A program made the position numbers and the translations under genes. The notes beneath the pieces are model-generated. The model searched no databases. It was not told where the DNA came from and worked only from the letters and a program-made list of their open reading frames with translations. Shown here piece after piece: positions 31,090 through 42,689 of a DNA stretch of 64,000 bases. The DNA lies in assembly GCA_964034945.1 (NCBI GenBank), contig OZ035962.1, positions 73,361,597 through 73,425,596 of the forward strand, in the 5' to 3' direction. This stretch comes from Chrysopilus asiliformis. Lineage: Eukaryota > Arthropoda > Insecta > Diptera > Rhagionidae. The number at the start of each line of letters is the position of its first letter. Within the stretch, counting starts at the first letter, position 1.

Positions 31090-31345
31090 GCTTTGGCGTT
31101 TGGTACAAGATAAGACTCAAGCGACGATATGACGTTCAGTGTTTTATTCCCAGTCTCGATATACGACGACAAAAACTCAATATACGACGCTAAATTTGCA
31201 AAAAAAAAATTTGTTTTTAAATTTTTTATGCTTCGAACTCTTAATTTAGGCTTTCTATAAAATACTCAGTACGTTTCGGTATACGACACACAATCACGCG
31301 ATTTTACCCGTCCCAAAAAGGTCGTAAATCGAGGGATGCCTTTAT
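31090..31345. mobile_element. Tigger/pogo-like fragment
   Basis: TATACGACG-type words recur (31158, 31184, 31278) and the right end reads AGGTCGTAAATCGAGGGATG. The reverse complement matches 42021-42094 (AGGTATCCTTCAATTTACGA). Left terminus not found. Confidence 0.5.
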
Positions 31346-31795
31346 GCACAAGTGCTTGAAGGCACTTCTAATTTACTGTGTCTCGCTCAATATGTTGCTG
31401 CGAATTCTGATATCCACATATATATGTGTTTACAACCACAAAAGTTGTACAAAAACTTTTCTTAATTTCATGAATGACGACTTTCCTCAATGTCGTTGTA
31501 CGGAATTCTTTTCATTCATTTATCGCATATCAAATCGTTTGTCGCAGACACAATTTTTGAAAAAAGAAATATAGCTATGCCTATTATGTGAATTAAGTAA
31601 AGAAGAAATTGTATTTATCAACAAATGCATCTTATTCAGAAGTATTCTATAGAAATTGATTAAATTGATTAACATCTAGTATAGTTTATATTGTAGTAAA
31701 TGTGCAACGAAATTGTACTGTTTGGAATTCTTGCGAGAAAAAATGCAATCTTTGGGGTGTTGCTTCTACATAATTAGTAGTCGTAAGAAGTTGAA
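31346..31795. other. No gene seen
   Basis: The ORF at 31344-31574 has no recognisable content. Confidence 0.35.
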
Positions 31796-31800
31796 GCATG

Positions 31801-32225
31801 TACACGGAAAAAACATATGAGAACTGTTTCACCAAAATCGTATGCTCCAGTTCGATATTCATGGGGAAAAACGATATAATGGCAAAATATGGGAGTCATT
31901 CCTATAAAAAAATTGTGATTGTTCCCAAATTTTTTAGGACACATTCCTACAAAGAAATTGTCGTATTCTTTTTTTTTGTGTAATCATTCCCAAAATTATG
32001 GGAGGCTGTGTATGTTAGAAATGTTTCGAAAAAAAATTGGGGAACATTCCCTTTTGTAAGGGACTCAATCCTAAAATGAAAGGAATGAGTGCTATAAAAC
32101 GTTGTAATGTCTCCATTGATTATTGGATTCTTTCCTGTATATATTCGCGACATTCTAATTTGAAATAGGACACGTTCCTATAATTATAGCACCAAGTCCT
32201 ATCTGTATAGGACTGGAGACTTTTT
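31801..32225. repeat. CACGGAAAAAA element with internal ~30-bp degenerate array
   Basis: TACACGGAAAAAA at 31800, then loose units such as GTCATTCCTATAAAAAAATT, GGACACATTCCTACAAAGAA and AGGACACGTTCCTATAATTA. The right end GTCCTATCTGTATAGGACTG then CTTTTTTTTATTGG is only roughly inverse to the left. Same kind of block as 191-572. Confidence 0.5.
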
Positions 32226-32239
32226 TTTATTGGATCCTG

Positions 32240-32834
32240 TCCAATCTAAAGGGGACGAACAAAAATTCGAGTTATCGAATATTCGAGATAGAGAAGTTCG
32301 GGGCCTCAAAATATTCGAGATACGAAATAGCTCGAGCAAAAAAAACGCCCTGTAATTATTAGTATGAAATAACAATTAGCGATTTGCTTCAACTTTTACT
32401 TTCTTATACGTAGTATAATAAAGTATTGTATTCAAGAAAAATTTCAACCTCTTAATTTTGCCTAAAAACATTTTCCGAGCACTCCTCAGTCGATTGAACA
32501 TTATTACAAAAATGTTTTTCTATCTCTGACGATTTATTTGGCTGTGTACAAGAGCCAGAGCCATGAAATTTTACAGGAATGTTTGGTGCTGGAATGGGGT
32601 GATCCCATAAACTTTTGGTGGAAATACGTTAACCGGATGTAATCAAAATCGCGGCTTTTTTAAAAAAAAATTACTCCTAACTACGTGTTTTCAGTAGTCA
32701 TATGTATGACAAAAGTTGAAAGCAATAAAATTTCCTACACTTTTGTCTTTTACAAGTACTTGTTATTTCTAACGGATATCGAGATATACTGTTTTAAAAA
32801 AAAGTCCGTTTTTTGCGATTCTCTCGAAAACTAA
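32240..32834. other. Repeat relics, no gene
   Basis: 32260-32350 contains ATTCGAGTTATCGAATATTC and ATTCGAGATACGAAATAGC, a Tigger-like or palindromic relic. The stretch 32540-32830 appears to be an older repeat that continues after the Harbinger insertion at 33356 (GTTATCGAGATATTTCAG versus GGATATCGAGATATACTG). Confidence 0.4.
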
Positions 32835-33352
32835 AGCTGGATCCACATTACACGATGTACCGGATACGAGGTACGAGGTTTCTGGTTTCCTCGTACATGG
32901 AACTGTATCCACACTGCACAGGGGTTTGCTCATTCGTGTTTTGAGCTTCGTTATGAACGCTGACATATTGCTAACATATTGCTAGCCATTGCTAGCTAAA
33001 GAAAAATCAAAAATTACTAAACGTTTAAATGGCTCTCTAAATAATCTTTACTTTTTATTTTCCATACGCAAGGAAAACTTCGGTAAAGTTCAATAAATTC
33101 TAATACAAATTCTTTTGGAAAATTACGAAAATCCGCCATTTCGAAATACCACTACGTCAATGGAAAACCCTGAACTGTTCCATCCACACCTACGATGTTG
33201 CCATGTACGGGGTTACTATGTACGAGGAAATTCAAACAGCTTCTGATTTTACTCACTAGGTGAAACCATGTGTAAATTTCCCATCTAAACACTCGATGTT
33301 CGGGGTACGTGCCAACCTCGTACCCCGTACATCGTGTAGTGTGGATCAAGCT
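32835..33352. mobile_element. PIF/Harbinger-like non-autonomous element (518 bp)
   Basis: Arms AGCTGGATCCACATTACACG (32835) and the reverse complement of AGCTTGATCCACACTACACG (ending 33352), similar for about 40 bp. TAA flanks both sides (32832-32834 and 33353-33355), a TWA target typical of PIF/Harbinger. The interior keeps a 40-codon MADF-domain start on the minus strand, which fits the accessory Myb/MADF-type protein of Harbinger transposons. Confidence 0.85.
33017..33139 (-). pseudogene. MADF-domain N-terminal fragment of a Harbinger accessory protein
   Basis: ATG at 33139-33137, stop at 33019-33017, 40 codons. The peptide runs MADFRNFPKEFVLEFIELYR then SFPCVWKIKSKDYLESHLNV. The pattern F(I)ELYR..PC.W..KSKDY is that of the MADF DNA-binding domain in its first two helices. 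Harbinger elements carry a second gene for a MADF/Myb-like DNA-binding protein, so the fragment is likely the 5' end of that gene kept after an internal deletion. After the stop a possible intron end (TTTCTTTAG, about 33003-32995) could mean the stop lies in an intron. Confidence 0.65.
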
Positions 33353-33355
33353 TAA

Positions 33356-34970
33356 CAGGTTTAAGTTGGTTAAATGAGATGAATTGAAGAGAATTATATT
33401 TGCAACAATTTTGTCTTATACTGTTGTCCGCCATATTTTACCGTTATACCGTTTCATTAAAAAGTAAAAAAAAAAATTATGCGAATTGGTATCTAAAAAA
33501 AATAATTGAAGGAAGAATTAAAAATATTAAAATTCTCTACATTTACGAATTTTACCGTTATCGAGATATTTCAGATTTTTAAAAAAAAAATCATATTTTT
33601 ATTTAAACTAAATTTTTTTTCTACTTGTAAATTGCGCAAAAATGTAGATTTTGTATGAGAAAGCCATGTGCTATTCACATCAGATTTTTTTTTCTCTATG
33701 TAGATCATTAAATTGAGTACTTTACATAGAGGTAATTACCATCTATATTAATACTTGATAACGAAATAATTAAGTGGAACATACAAGTTTTAGCGAGTGA
33801 ATGTAATAAAAAATATATCAGCATGTATCTAACAATTTCAAAAGTTAAAATTTAATAGTATGGTGGCAAATAGTTATTAACATTTTTTAATGATATTTAA
33901 TAGTAGTAAAAAGCGATCACGCTTCGTGTTTAATTTGGCACAAACAGTGATAAGCAGAAATTGCATTATGATATTTGATATAATCAGTAAAAAATGCATT
34001 TTTATTGAATATAGAATAAGTTCTTGCTTAAACAAAAGATAAACATCTTTTGTTGAATCATAGTCAAAGAAAAAATTGTATTAAAGCAGATAATGATTGT
34101 CTCGGAATAAGAATATTTAATTTGAATACAAACCAACATTGAAAATTTCACGAATGAAAGTAACAATAAAAATATTTGGTACAGCGATACACCTGTTTAT
34201 TTGAGTTCATCATCATATTTATTTATTTCCTACACAATTTCAACTCAGTTAATATTTTTATTGGAACAATGAACCATTAATAGTCATATTCAAGATAAAA
34301 GTGTTGGCATCTTGGTAACATTATCAGGCTTATATTACTGTGAGTGACGTAATAATAAAATTTTGTCGAAAAAATATAATTGTAACAATATTAGGCATTT
34401 AATTAGCACTCATTTTGTATCACATAATGGCTTTCAGCATATGTAAACATTCAATTCACACATAAGTAATATAATTTATTCATACATAATTTCACGATGA
34501 AAACTGATTCTTGTGGTTCTGAGGTTTTTAAGTTCCATAAAAAATTTGATTAGTTGTTGATTGAAATTAATTGGTTTGTGGGGGAATTTTTTTAGGCGAT
34601 GATTAATAGTTTTTCTTTTATTTTAATACATAAGTTCGAATTGTTACGAAAAGCAGACTCATTTCAATCAACAAAAGGTAGTGTTATTATAAATCACCAA
34701 TGATTAAAATTAATTGGTGAAAAATGTTTAACCAGAATATTAGTAATATTTCATTGAGTCATTAGAAAATCCCATTATCGATATTGATTTGAGCAAACTT
34801 TGATTTATGATTAAGAAATTGTGTGTTTTGCCTTTAAAGCTATTAATTTGGCAAGGACATTTTTGAATGTAAATAATGCTCTAAACATTTCGCCAGACTT
34901 TATTATTTTTAATGAGAAAACTTAATTCGAACAAAAGAAAATTTTTTTGTTCACGAAAATATTAAATTAG
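33356..34970. other. No gene seen
   Basis: Long, very AT-rich stretch with frequent A and T runs and no supported ORF or repeat boundary. Confidence 0.45.
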
Positions 34971-35765
34971 AACATAAGAAAAGCTACAATTTCCAAGGGC
35001 CAATCGTAAAATACTATATTAGGGCAAACAAAAATTTTTATAAAAATATTCATTGGTATGGGAGTGGGGAATGGGATTTACCGATTGGATTTTGATGTAT
35101 GGAATGATTATGAAAAATATTTAAACACATTTCGACTTTAGAAATTTTTTGATACGATGCACAATTTACGAGAAAATAGAAAAAAAGTATTCAATTTGTG
35201 TGGGGTAGCGGGGACTACTCCAGTCCAAATGGATTTTGATGTGAAGATAAGTTGTGTAAAATCATATTCAAAACACATTTTATCTTCATGAATTTTTCAA
35301 TATGACCCACCGTTTTCGAAAAAAAAATGCGAAAAACTGTTTCGTTTGTATCCCTCCCCCATACGAAATGTTCCGATTTTGCCCGTTCAAGAACTTAGCC
35401 TTGCCATTTCCGAGAAATGCCACTACAAAAAATTTCAAGTCTCTAGCTTAATCCTTTAACAAGTTATGGTGTTTACGGACGGATAGACGGACAGACAGAC
35501 GGATAGATAGGCGGACAGACAGACGAACAGACAGATGGACAAACAGACGGACAGACAGACAGACAGACGGACAGACAGACGGACACATAGATGGACAGAC
35601 AGAGGGACGGACATACGGAAATCAAAATTTTTTTGTCATCCCTAACACTCTGGTGTAGTTCACTTTTGTGTCCCATGTTGATTGATTCGACGGTGTACAA
35701 ACGGTATACTAAATCTAATCTCACTCCTAAGTGATATATCTTATCTCCATATATAGAGGAGACAT
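34971..35765 (-). mobile_element. DINE-1-like element, family 2, reverse orientation
   Basis: The 3' end at about 34971 (ACATAAGAAAAGCTACAATT reversed) parallels the family-1 end. The core has CATACGAAATGTTCCGATTT, CAAGAACTTAGCCTTGCC and TTTCAAGTCTCTAGCTTAAT. A long GACAGACGGA microsatellite (35475-35615) precedes CACTCTGGTGTAGTTCACTT. The 5' end is near 35765. The ORF over the microsatellite is an artefact. Same subfamily as 42095-42440. Confidence 0.75.
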
Positions 35766-35916
35766 CCCAAGTAGCAAAAAAGGTCTTAAAGTGGTCGTCG
35801 CAACCATACAATCATGATACTAAAGTCGGAGTGACCAATTTACAACTTTTTGAGCTCCTTGGGATGCTTGTGTGTAACGCATAAACTCAAGAATTATTGC
35901 ACTAACTCAAACAAAA

Positions 35917-36487
35917 GCATAACAAAAGCTATAATTGCCAATCTGGCACTCATTGGAGACCCGTATGGTGATTTAAGTGAACAGCGAACAGTTGTATCAA
36001 AATTCCACTTTGAAGTCAAACTTTCCAATAAGATTTTTTAAATTTTATTCCAATCGGATTTTGATGTATGGAAGTTTTATGTAGAATCATATCCTAAAAA
36101 ACTTTTGTTCTTGGACTTTTTTGATAAGATGCACCGTTTTTGCGATATTTACAAAAAACGTTTTCGTTCGTATGGGGGGTACCCCCCACCCCACCCCCCC
36201 TAATGATCCATTTTTGCCCATTAACGAACTTAGCCTCGCATTTTACAAAAAAAACGGATCTGTGCAAAATTTCAAGTCTCTAGCTCAATCCGTGCGCCCG
36301 CAATCCGCGCCACAGACAGACGGACGGACATGCTAAATTCAACTTTTTTATACCTGTATGGTGAAACCAAAGGGTATATTAACTTTGCCTTACCGTTTGT
36401 AACGCCAAGATCCCGTCATCGCACAAAAAAATGAATTACACCAGTGTGTTTAGAATGATAAAAATATTTAATTTCTGCATGTCCGTC

Positions 36488-36518
<31 letters not shown>

Positions 36519-36982
36519 CCGTCTGTCTGTGGCGCGGATTGCGGGCGCACGTAAAATGCGAGGCTAAGTTCGTTAATGGGCAAAAATGGACCATTAGGGG
36601 GGGTACCCCCCATACAAACGAAATCGTTTTTTGTGAATATCTCAAAAACGGTGCATCTTATCAAAAAAGTCCAAGAACAAAAGTTATTTAGGATGTGATT
36701 CTACATAAAACTCCCATACATCAAAATCCGATGGAATAAATTTTAAAAATCTTATTGGAAAGTTTGACTTCAAAGTGGAATTTCGGTATAACTGTTCGAA
36801 TTTTGATACGAATATCACCATACGGGTCTCCAATGATTGCCAGATTGGCAATTATAGCTTTTGTTATGTTTTATCATTCTAAACACAATGGTGTAATTCA
36901 TTTTTTTGTGTGATGACGGGATCTTGGCGTTACAAACGGTAAGGCAAATCTAATATACCCTTTGGTTTCACCATACGGGTAT
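35917..36982 (-). mobile_element. DINE-1-like element (family 1), split by another copy
   Basis: Reverse orientation. The 3' part is 35917-36349 (stem-loop, core, short microsatellite, then a T run). The 5' part is 36872-36982 (ATCATTCTAAACAC to the reverse complement of ATACCCGTATGG). Joining them across the inserted copy restores CAACTTTTTTT.ATCATTC, the sequence seen in other copies. Confidence 0.85.
36350..36871 (+). mobile_element. DINE-1-like element (family 1) nested in another copy
   Basis: ATACCTGTATGGTGAAACC at 36350 to TTATAGCTTTTGTTATGTTT ending 36871 (522 bp). It has a CTGTCCGT microsatellite at 36479-36530, and about 40 bp of the core after GCGGGCGCACG are missing. It sits within a run of T with no duplication. 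Confidence 0.88.
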
Positions 36983-36989
36983 AAAAATT

Positions 36990-37400
36990 GATATGTGTTT
37001 TATGGGTTATCCCCCTCTCCTGTTATATCCTCAATTACTGAATGGATTTTAATACGGTTTTTAGTGTTGCGCAGGTCGACCGTCAAGGAAAACTGTCGCG
37101 CAATCAAACGACTTTCTCCTCAGTGATACGAATCCCCTCTCCTTCTTCTCCTAAACTACTAAATGGATTCTGATACGGTTTTGAGTTTGATTCACCAAAA
37201 AAGATTTCGGCCACGCAAACCCCTCCTGCATTATGCGAACCTCGTCTTCTGCCATATTCTAAACTATTGTATGAATTTTGATATGGTTTTCGCTGATGGA
37301 TTTTGATACGGTTTTCGCTGATGGATTTTGATACGGTTTTCGCTGATGGATTTTGATACGGCTTTCGCTGATGGATTTTGATACGGTTTTCGCACATAGG
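36990..37400. repeat. Repeat region with 25-bp tandem unit (about 5 copies)
   Basis: From 37271 to 37393 the unit GATGGATTTTGATACGGTTT then TCGCT is repeated, with a diverged first copy (ATGAATTTTGATATGG). Older, looser relatives of the unit (AATGGATTTTAATACGG, AATGGATTCTGATACGG) occur at 37041 and 37160, suggesting the array grew from one of them. Confidence 0.75.
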
Positions 37401-38070
37401 GAATGCCTCAATGAAATTTTTCAACCAATGAAACCCATACCGACCTTACGATATATGGGGTATATGATGGAATTTCCACTGAGCTCTTGCTAAGTAAAAA
37501 CAATAGGTAGATTGTATTTGGTCGAATAATTCTACTGAATAAAACTAATTGCTGGACAAAAAAAACTTTAGAAAAAAAATTATTGCAAGTAATAGCCAAA
37601 AAATATTTCACGAGCAAATTAACGTTATAGGCTTAAAATGTAGCGTTTTTCTTTCACAAAAGGGTTGGTTAATGGCCAAAACCGTACTATTAAAGTCAAC
37701 ACATGTTGCAAAATAAATGCAAAAACTTTTAGTATCTAATCCTTGCATAATTTTTCTATACATCAAAGTAATTTTGAAAAACAAATTTTTTTCATATTCA
37801 AAAGTTTTTTATTGCCCGAGCAACGCCGGGTAGGGTATAAAAACGTTGAAAATGGTTAAGCGCGATCTAAGAGCGTTCTACCAAAACTGAAATGAAAAAG
37901 ATTTTGCGTGAAAAGTCTGCGTTTCAGATTCTGTTTTAGTGTAAAAATGAGATGTTTTTGGTAATGTTAAGGATTTTTATAAGAAAAATAAAATCGGAAA
38001 TGCATAAGGTTTCAGGAAGACATTTTCATTTCAGTTTTCATAGGAAAACATTTCGGTTTCAGCGAATCTA
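37401..38070. other. No gene seen; diverged repeat tag at 37812-37835
   Basis: TTGCCCGAGCAACGCCGGGT at 37812 resembles the CCGTCGTTGCCGGGT tag. No coding sequence recognised. Confidence 0.35.
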
Positions 38071-38353
38071 CACGGAAAGAAATAATTTTTGATGCAGCCA
38101 TAAAATTATAAATTACTGAAAAGATTTGAGAGAAATATAATAATCTCGCTACAACCAAAATTTTATTTGCCCCAAACAAAATTCGGTTGCAACAAAAAAG
38201 GATTATGTTTATTCTTCTAAATTCCCATAAACATAATTATATTAATTGGTGAGAAAATTTCGTTTGGGGTAGTAACATTATATTTATCTCAAACAAAATA
38301 TGGTTGCGCTAATTATAATATGATGACTGTAACAAAAATGATTTCTTTCCGTG
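38071..38353. mobile_element. MITE with CACGGAAAGAAAT termini (283 bp), TA target
   Basis: CACGGAAAGAAATAATTTTT at 38071 and the inverse AAAAATGATTTCTTTCCGTG ending 38353, TA on both sides. Interior shows repeats of CAAAATTNGGTTGC and CCCCAAACAAAA on both strands. Related tips occur at 31802 and 56931. Confidence 0.8.
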
Positions 38354-39444
38354 TACTTTCTGGAATAGTTTATTCTCCAAAAACTTTAATTTTCGGTTAA
38401 GTTTCTAGTTGCCCAGAAAAATCTTTAAAATCGTATTCTAAATATTATTTGTTTCAATTTTTCTATGAGTGTCTTATACTCGTATGTTTAGACGGTCAGA
38501 AAAAGACTTTTTTTCTAAAAAAATTTCCACTTTGTAATTTCTTATTCTGTTTATTTGCTTAGTTTTGATTTCAATCGGCTGTATGAAATCAATCGTTATT
38601 GAATCTTTTCTACATTGCAGATAATCTCATAAATTGTATTATTCTAAATATTTTTTGCACATTTCTTCTATCAAAATAAAAAATTCTAGAATTTATTTTT
38701 TCATGAAGGCAGCATTTTTTTTAAAATGTTTTCGTTGATGGATCAGTTGATCTGGTTATCATTTTAAGTGTTCAAAATCCATCTATGAATAAATCATAGC
38801 TGCCAAATATGTAATTTTTATTCTTAGAACAGCACATAAGTGAGGGAGTTTTTTCTAGTTCATGTTCCATCATTCAAAAGAACTCATTTCAATTGAAAAC
38901 AGAATTTTGTTTTCATTTTTCTATCATTCGAGTTAATTGTTCTAACAATTTATTGGGATATTAAGGCAGTTTCGTGCTGAAAATCTAAACAAATACAACA
39001 CAATTTGAGCCTCTAAATTGGGCTATGATTTTGTATCAGTATTTGTTATTGAGTTTAAGAAATTTTGGCTATTGAATAATTGAATGTTTCAATAAATGAA
39101 ATATTTTGATATTTAGTTGTATTTCCTCTGATTCGAATTGAAGGGTAGAATCTATAGATTTAGCTGTAAGATTTTGCTTAGTTTATGGAAGAAAACGTTT
39201 GACTTTTCTAAAAGAAATTTAATGCACAAAGGTGGATTTATAAAAAAAGGTATATTTTTAAATTTAAAAATTTCGCAACTTTTTTGATTTGATAAATTTT
39301 TACAGTTTGAAAAGGATAAAAAAATCGTGGATAGATCGTGTTTAACCATCAAAATCAAGGCTAATATGGAAAATCGGTACTAACAAAGTGTGATTCTTAA
39401 GAGTTACAGAAATAATTTGATTTTTTCAAGGCTGACCGCTTTCG
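38354..39444. other. No gene seen
   Basis: AT-rich; no supported ORF or repeat with visible termini. Confidence 0.4.
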
Positions 39445-41000
39445 ACAGTTTTTTTTTATAAATTCAGCCATAGCTTAGGGGAAGACCCTTTAATGCAGAA
39501 GCACAGCTCTGAATGGTCGGAAGAACGAAAGGACATGTCGGTTTATATTCTCCATGAACATCTGCGGGTTATAGTCCGGGGGGAACAAATCGGATGGTAA
39601 ATCGTTCCAAAGTTTTGTTGTTCGCGGAGTGAAGAAACTCCTGAACTTTACTGTACGAAAACGGGGAGGCTCAAGGAAGAAGTCGTGCGCACGTGCAGCT
39701 GCATGAGAGGGTCTAGGGAAAATATACCGTGGAGGAATAAGTTGGGAAATTTTGGTGGAACATTTCCCATGGAAATATCTATAGAATATGCTAAGTACCC
39801 CAACAGAGCGACGATGCTCGAGAGACGGTAGTAAATCTGTCAAAGACTTGTCTCCAATCAGTCGGATCGCACGTTTTTAAATTCGGTCCAGCAGTTGCAG
39901 GACAGTTTTTGGGGCTCCAGCCCAAATATGCGAATTGTACTCGAGTCTCGGTCGAATCTAGGTCTTGTGACAGATGCTGAGCACGTCGATTGGCGCAAAA
40001 TATTTTTGCAGCGTCCCAGAAAGCCTAGGCGACGCTTCCTTTGCTATTTTAAAAATATGGTCGCTCCATTGAAGCTTCTCATTTATTTCGATGCCCAGCA
40101 TTCTGACGTTTTTAGAATCATTAATGGACTCATTCATAAATTCGACCATTTCGGGGGGATTTTTCACATTTCATCGACAACAGCATTGATTGGGTTTTAG
40201 ATGCGGTGAATTCAACACGGTTGATTCTTTCCTAAGCCAGGATTGTGTTTAAATCAGGATTCAAAGATCTAATTTGCTCACTGCGTTTCGATCGAACTGC
40301 AATGGCGATCGTTTCTAAAGGTCAGCTGAAATCGTAAGAGGCGTCAAGGGAGCGAAACAAAAATGAGAGTGAGAGACAGTGTATCATTGATAAATATAAA
40401 GAAAAGCGTAGGAGATAGAACTGAGCCTTGAGGGACACCAGAGTTAATTTTGAAGAACTTAGACTTGAATCCATCCAATACAATCCGTATTGATCGATCA
40501 GAAAGGTACCTCTCAATCCATTTGGAGATAGCAGGATTTAGACCAATAGCTCTTATCTTTCTCAGCAAAGCATTATGCCAAACGTGGTCGAAAGCTTTGG
40601 AGATGTCCAAAGCTATTGTTTTTGATTCGCCAAAATTATGGACACTTTTATTTCAACGCTCGGTCAAGCAGACCAAGAGATCACCTGTGGAGCGGCGCGT
40701 ACGAAAGCCACATTGAGGATCGTTGATTATGCTATTGCTCTCTAAAAAGTTTGTAATTTTACTATTGATCAAAGCGTCCATAACCTTGGCAAGTATGGAG
40801 GTCAGAGCTATTGGTCTATAATTAGAGGGGTCGCATTTGTCACCTTTTTGGGAATGGCCTGGACATTAGCTCCTTCCCAAGAAGAAGGATATATCCCCTT
40901 GGAGAAGGTAAAAGAAGGAACGAAGAGGTCCAGCTAAGATGACGGCATATTTTTTCTCCCGATACTCCCGATTGAACCATGGATTGATGTAAAAGTCCAG
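39445..41000 (-). pseudogene. CR1/Jockey-group non-LTR element, longest but broken copy
   Basis: Read from right to left: NYRPIALTS and a KVMDALI segment (about 40840-40780), GFRTRRSTGDLLVCLTERW (about 40710-40650), then the frame 40610-40344 with MDISKAFDHVWHNALLRKI, WIERYLSDRSIRIVLDG and SGVPQGSVLSPTLFFIFIND. A damaged stretch (40345-40200) has lost a clear FADD box. Then come EMVEFMNESINDSKNVRMLG (40150-40090) and the C-terminal frame 39843-39490 with LPSLEHRRSVGVLSIFYRYF and TTKLWNDLPSDLFPPDYNPQ. Frameshifts and stops make it dead. The plus-strand ORFs here are antisense shadows. Confidence 0.8.
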
Positions 41001-41270
41001 CAATCGCCCAGTAATCAGTGTTGTGGTTTGAAATGAGGTTTGATTAAGAAAGGTATCTCGCACAAATCAATCGAACTTTGCCTGTATATACAAACAGACA
41101 GTTCAAAAACGTTTTTCTCCGAATTGTTCAATTTTTGTGAAAAGTTTTTAAGAAAACTTCATGCAGCTCATGTGACTAAGCAGATAATAGGAAATATTTT
41201 AATGATTGTACGAATATCATCCATTCAAAAGTCCTTCAATCCAAATTTACAGATTTTCTAACGCTTTTAG

Positions 41271-41356
41271 TTGAAGGTGGCAAAGAAATTGAAGGTGGCA
41301 CAAGAATTGAAGGTGGCACAAGAATTTGAAGGTGGCACAAGAATTGAAGGTGGCAC
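41271..41356. repeat. Tandem 18-19-bp repeat, about 4.7 copies
   Basis: TGAAGGTGGCACAAGAAT repeated from 41272 to 41356, with a first variant copy (AAAGAAAT) and a 19-bp unit with an extra T. Confidence 0.85.
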
Positions 41357-42020
41357 TTTTCACTCCTAACACTTTTAAGCCTAAGAAACAATAATTTAAA
41401 AAAATAGTGTTATATTGTAAGCGTTTTTAGAGAAAAAAAACACTCCTGAGAGAAAAACTTCAATTTCACATTAAAATTAAAACAAACTTTTTTTTTTCGT
41501 TTGGTGGCCTCTTAATATAGATAATTTTTAGTTTCAAATTTTGATCGCAGCAATAAAATTTTACCATGACCATAAAATCAGCCAGACATTAAATAAAATT
41601 TCACAAACAATGTCAGCAAATGGAATACAAGTTCTTTCACAGGTTAAATGAAACGTCAAGAAAGCAAATACGATAAACTAACATATTTATATTTCAGCTG
41701 CTTTTAGCGTAAGCTAGGAAAAATGTTAAAGACTGTTGATATTGTGACATTGATGTTTCTGTGTTTGTTTTTCGTCAATTAAAAAGTTTTTTTTGTTGGT
41801 TTTGCTAGACTTGATAAAGCGTTCAAATTCATAAGAAAACTTTTTGTGGTTTCCTCTGTTTATCAAAAATATATTTCGAGATGCCTTTAAATTTGAATTT
41901 GCTGGTTGTATGTTTATAATTTTTTATATTGTATATGATTATGGCTTTAGAAATAGACTAGGGCGATATAATATGATGCTGGTGTGACATATAAGTATAT
42001 CAATTTGTTTTTAGATTCAC
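41357..42020. other. No gene seen
   Basis: AT-rich, nothing supported. Confidence 0.4.
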
Positions 42021-42094
42021 AGGTATCCTTCAATTTACGACATTTTTGCGCGGGTAAAATTTATATATCGTATATCGAAACGCCTTGTATTTTT
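42021..42094. mobile_element. Tigger/pogo-like terminal fragment
   Basis: AGGTATCCTTCAATTTACGA then CATTTTTGCGCGGGTAAAAT and TATCGTATATCGAAACG match the reverse complement of 31270-31340. Confidence 0.5.
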
Positions 42095-42440
42095 ATACTC
42101 TATAGGATATGTCATATAGGAGTATATTAAATTTAGTATATGGTTTGTAACGCATCGAACCAATCATCGGACACAAAAATGAAGTACACCAAGGTGTTAG
42201 GGATGACAAAAGATTTTGATGTCCGCATGTCCGTCCGTTTGGCTGTCTCTCTGTCTGTATGACTTTTGAAAGAATTGAGCTAGAGACCTGAAGTTTTGTA
42301 CAGTTACGTTTCTCGTAAATGGCTAGGCTAAGTTCTTGAATGGGGAAAATTAGACTGTTCCTTGCCTCCTCCTCCATACAAACGAAACAGTTTTTAGCAA
42401 TTTTAGGGAAAACGGTTAGTCATATTGAAAAATTTAGAAT
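42095..42440 (+). mobile_element. DINE-1-like element, family 2, truncated
   Basis: Begins ATACTCTATAGGATATGTCA then ATAGGAGTATATTAAATTTA, a 5' stem as in DINE-1. AATGAAGTACACCAAGGTGT, a CATGTCCGTCCG microsatellite and the core GAATTGAGCTAGAGACCTGA follow. The 3' end is missing. Confidence 0.75.
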
Positions 42441-42689
42441 CGTTTGAAAGCTTTAAACCTTTAAAAATATTAATTTTTCTTTTTGCAAATTTGGCCTTGT
42501 GTCTTGAATTTTTGTCGTAGTAAAAGGACGAACAAATTTCTCCAATATTTGACATTTGAGTCGGTCAATGTATACCAATTATTCATGCAATAGTACACGC
42601 TTTAACAATGTTTACAATTAATAACATTTTTTTTAAAAACACTTGCATTGAAAATATGCCTTTCGATATCTCCGTAGCTGGTCGAAAGT

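Noticed and set aside
35473..36691. ORFs rich in VCLSVCPS or DRRTDRQT
   Set aside because: They arise from CCGT/CTGT microsatellites of DINE-1-like elements; the same applies at 13966-14245 and 60973-61272.
39895..40716. Plus-strand ORFs at the second non-LTR copy
   Set aside because: Antisense shadows of the RT pseudogene.
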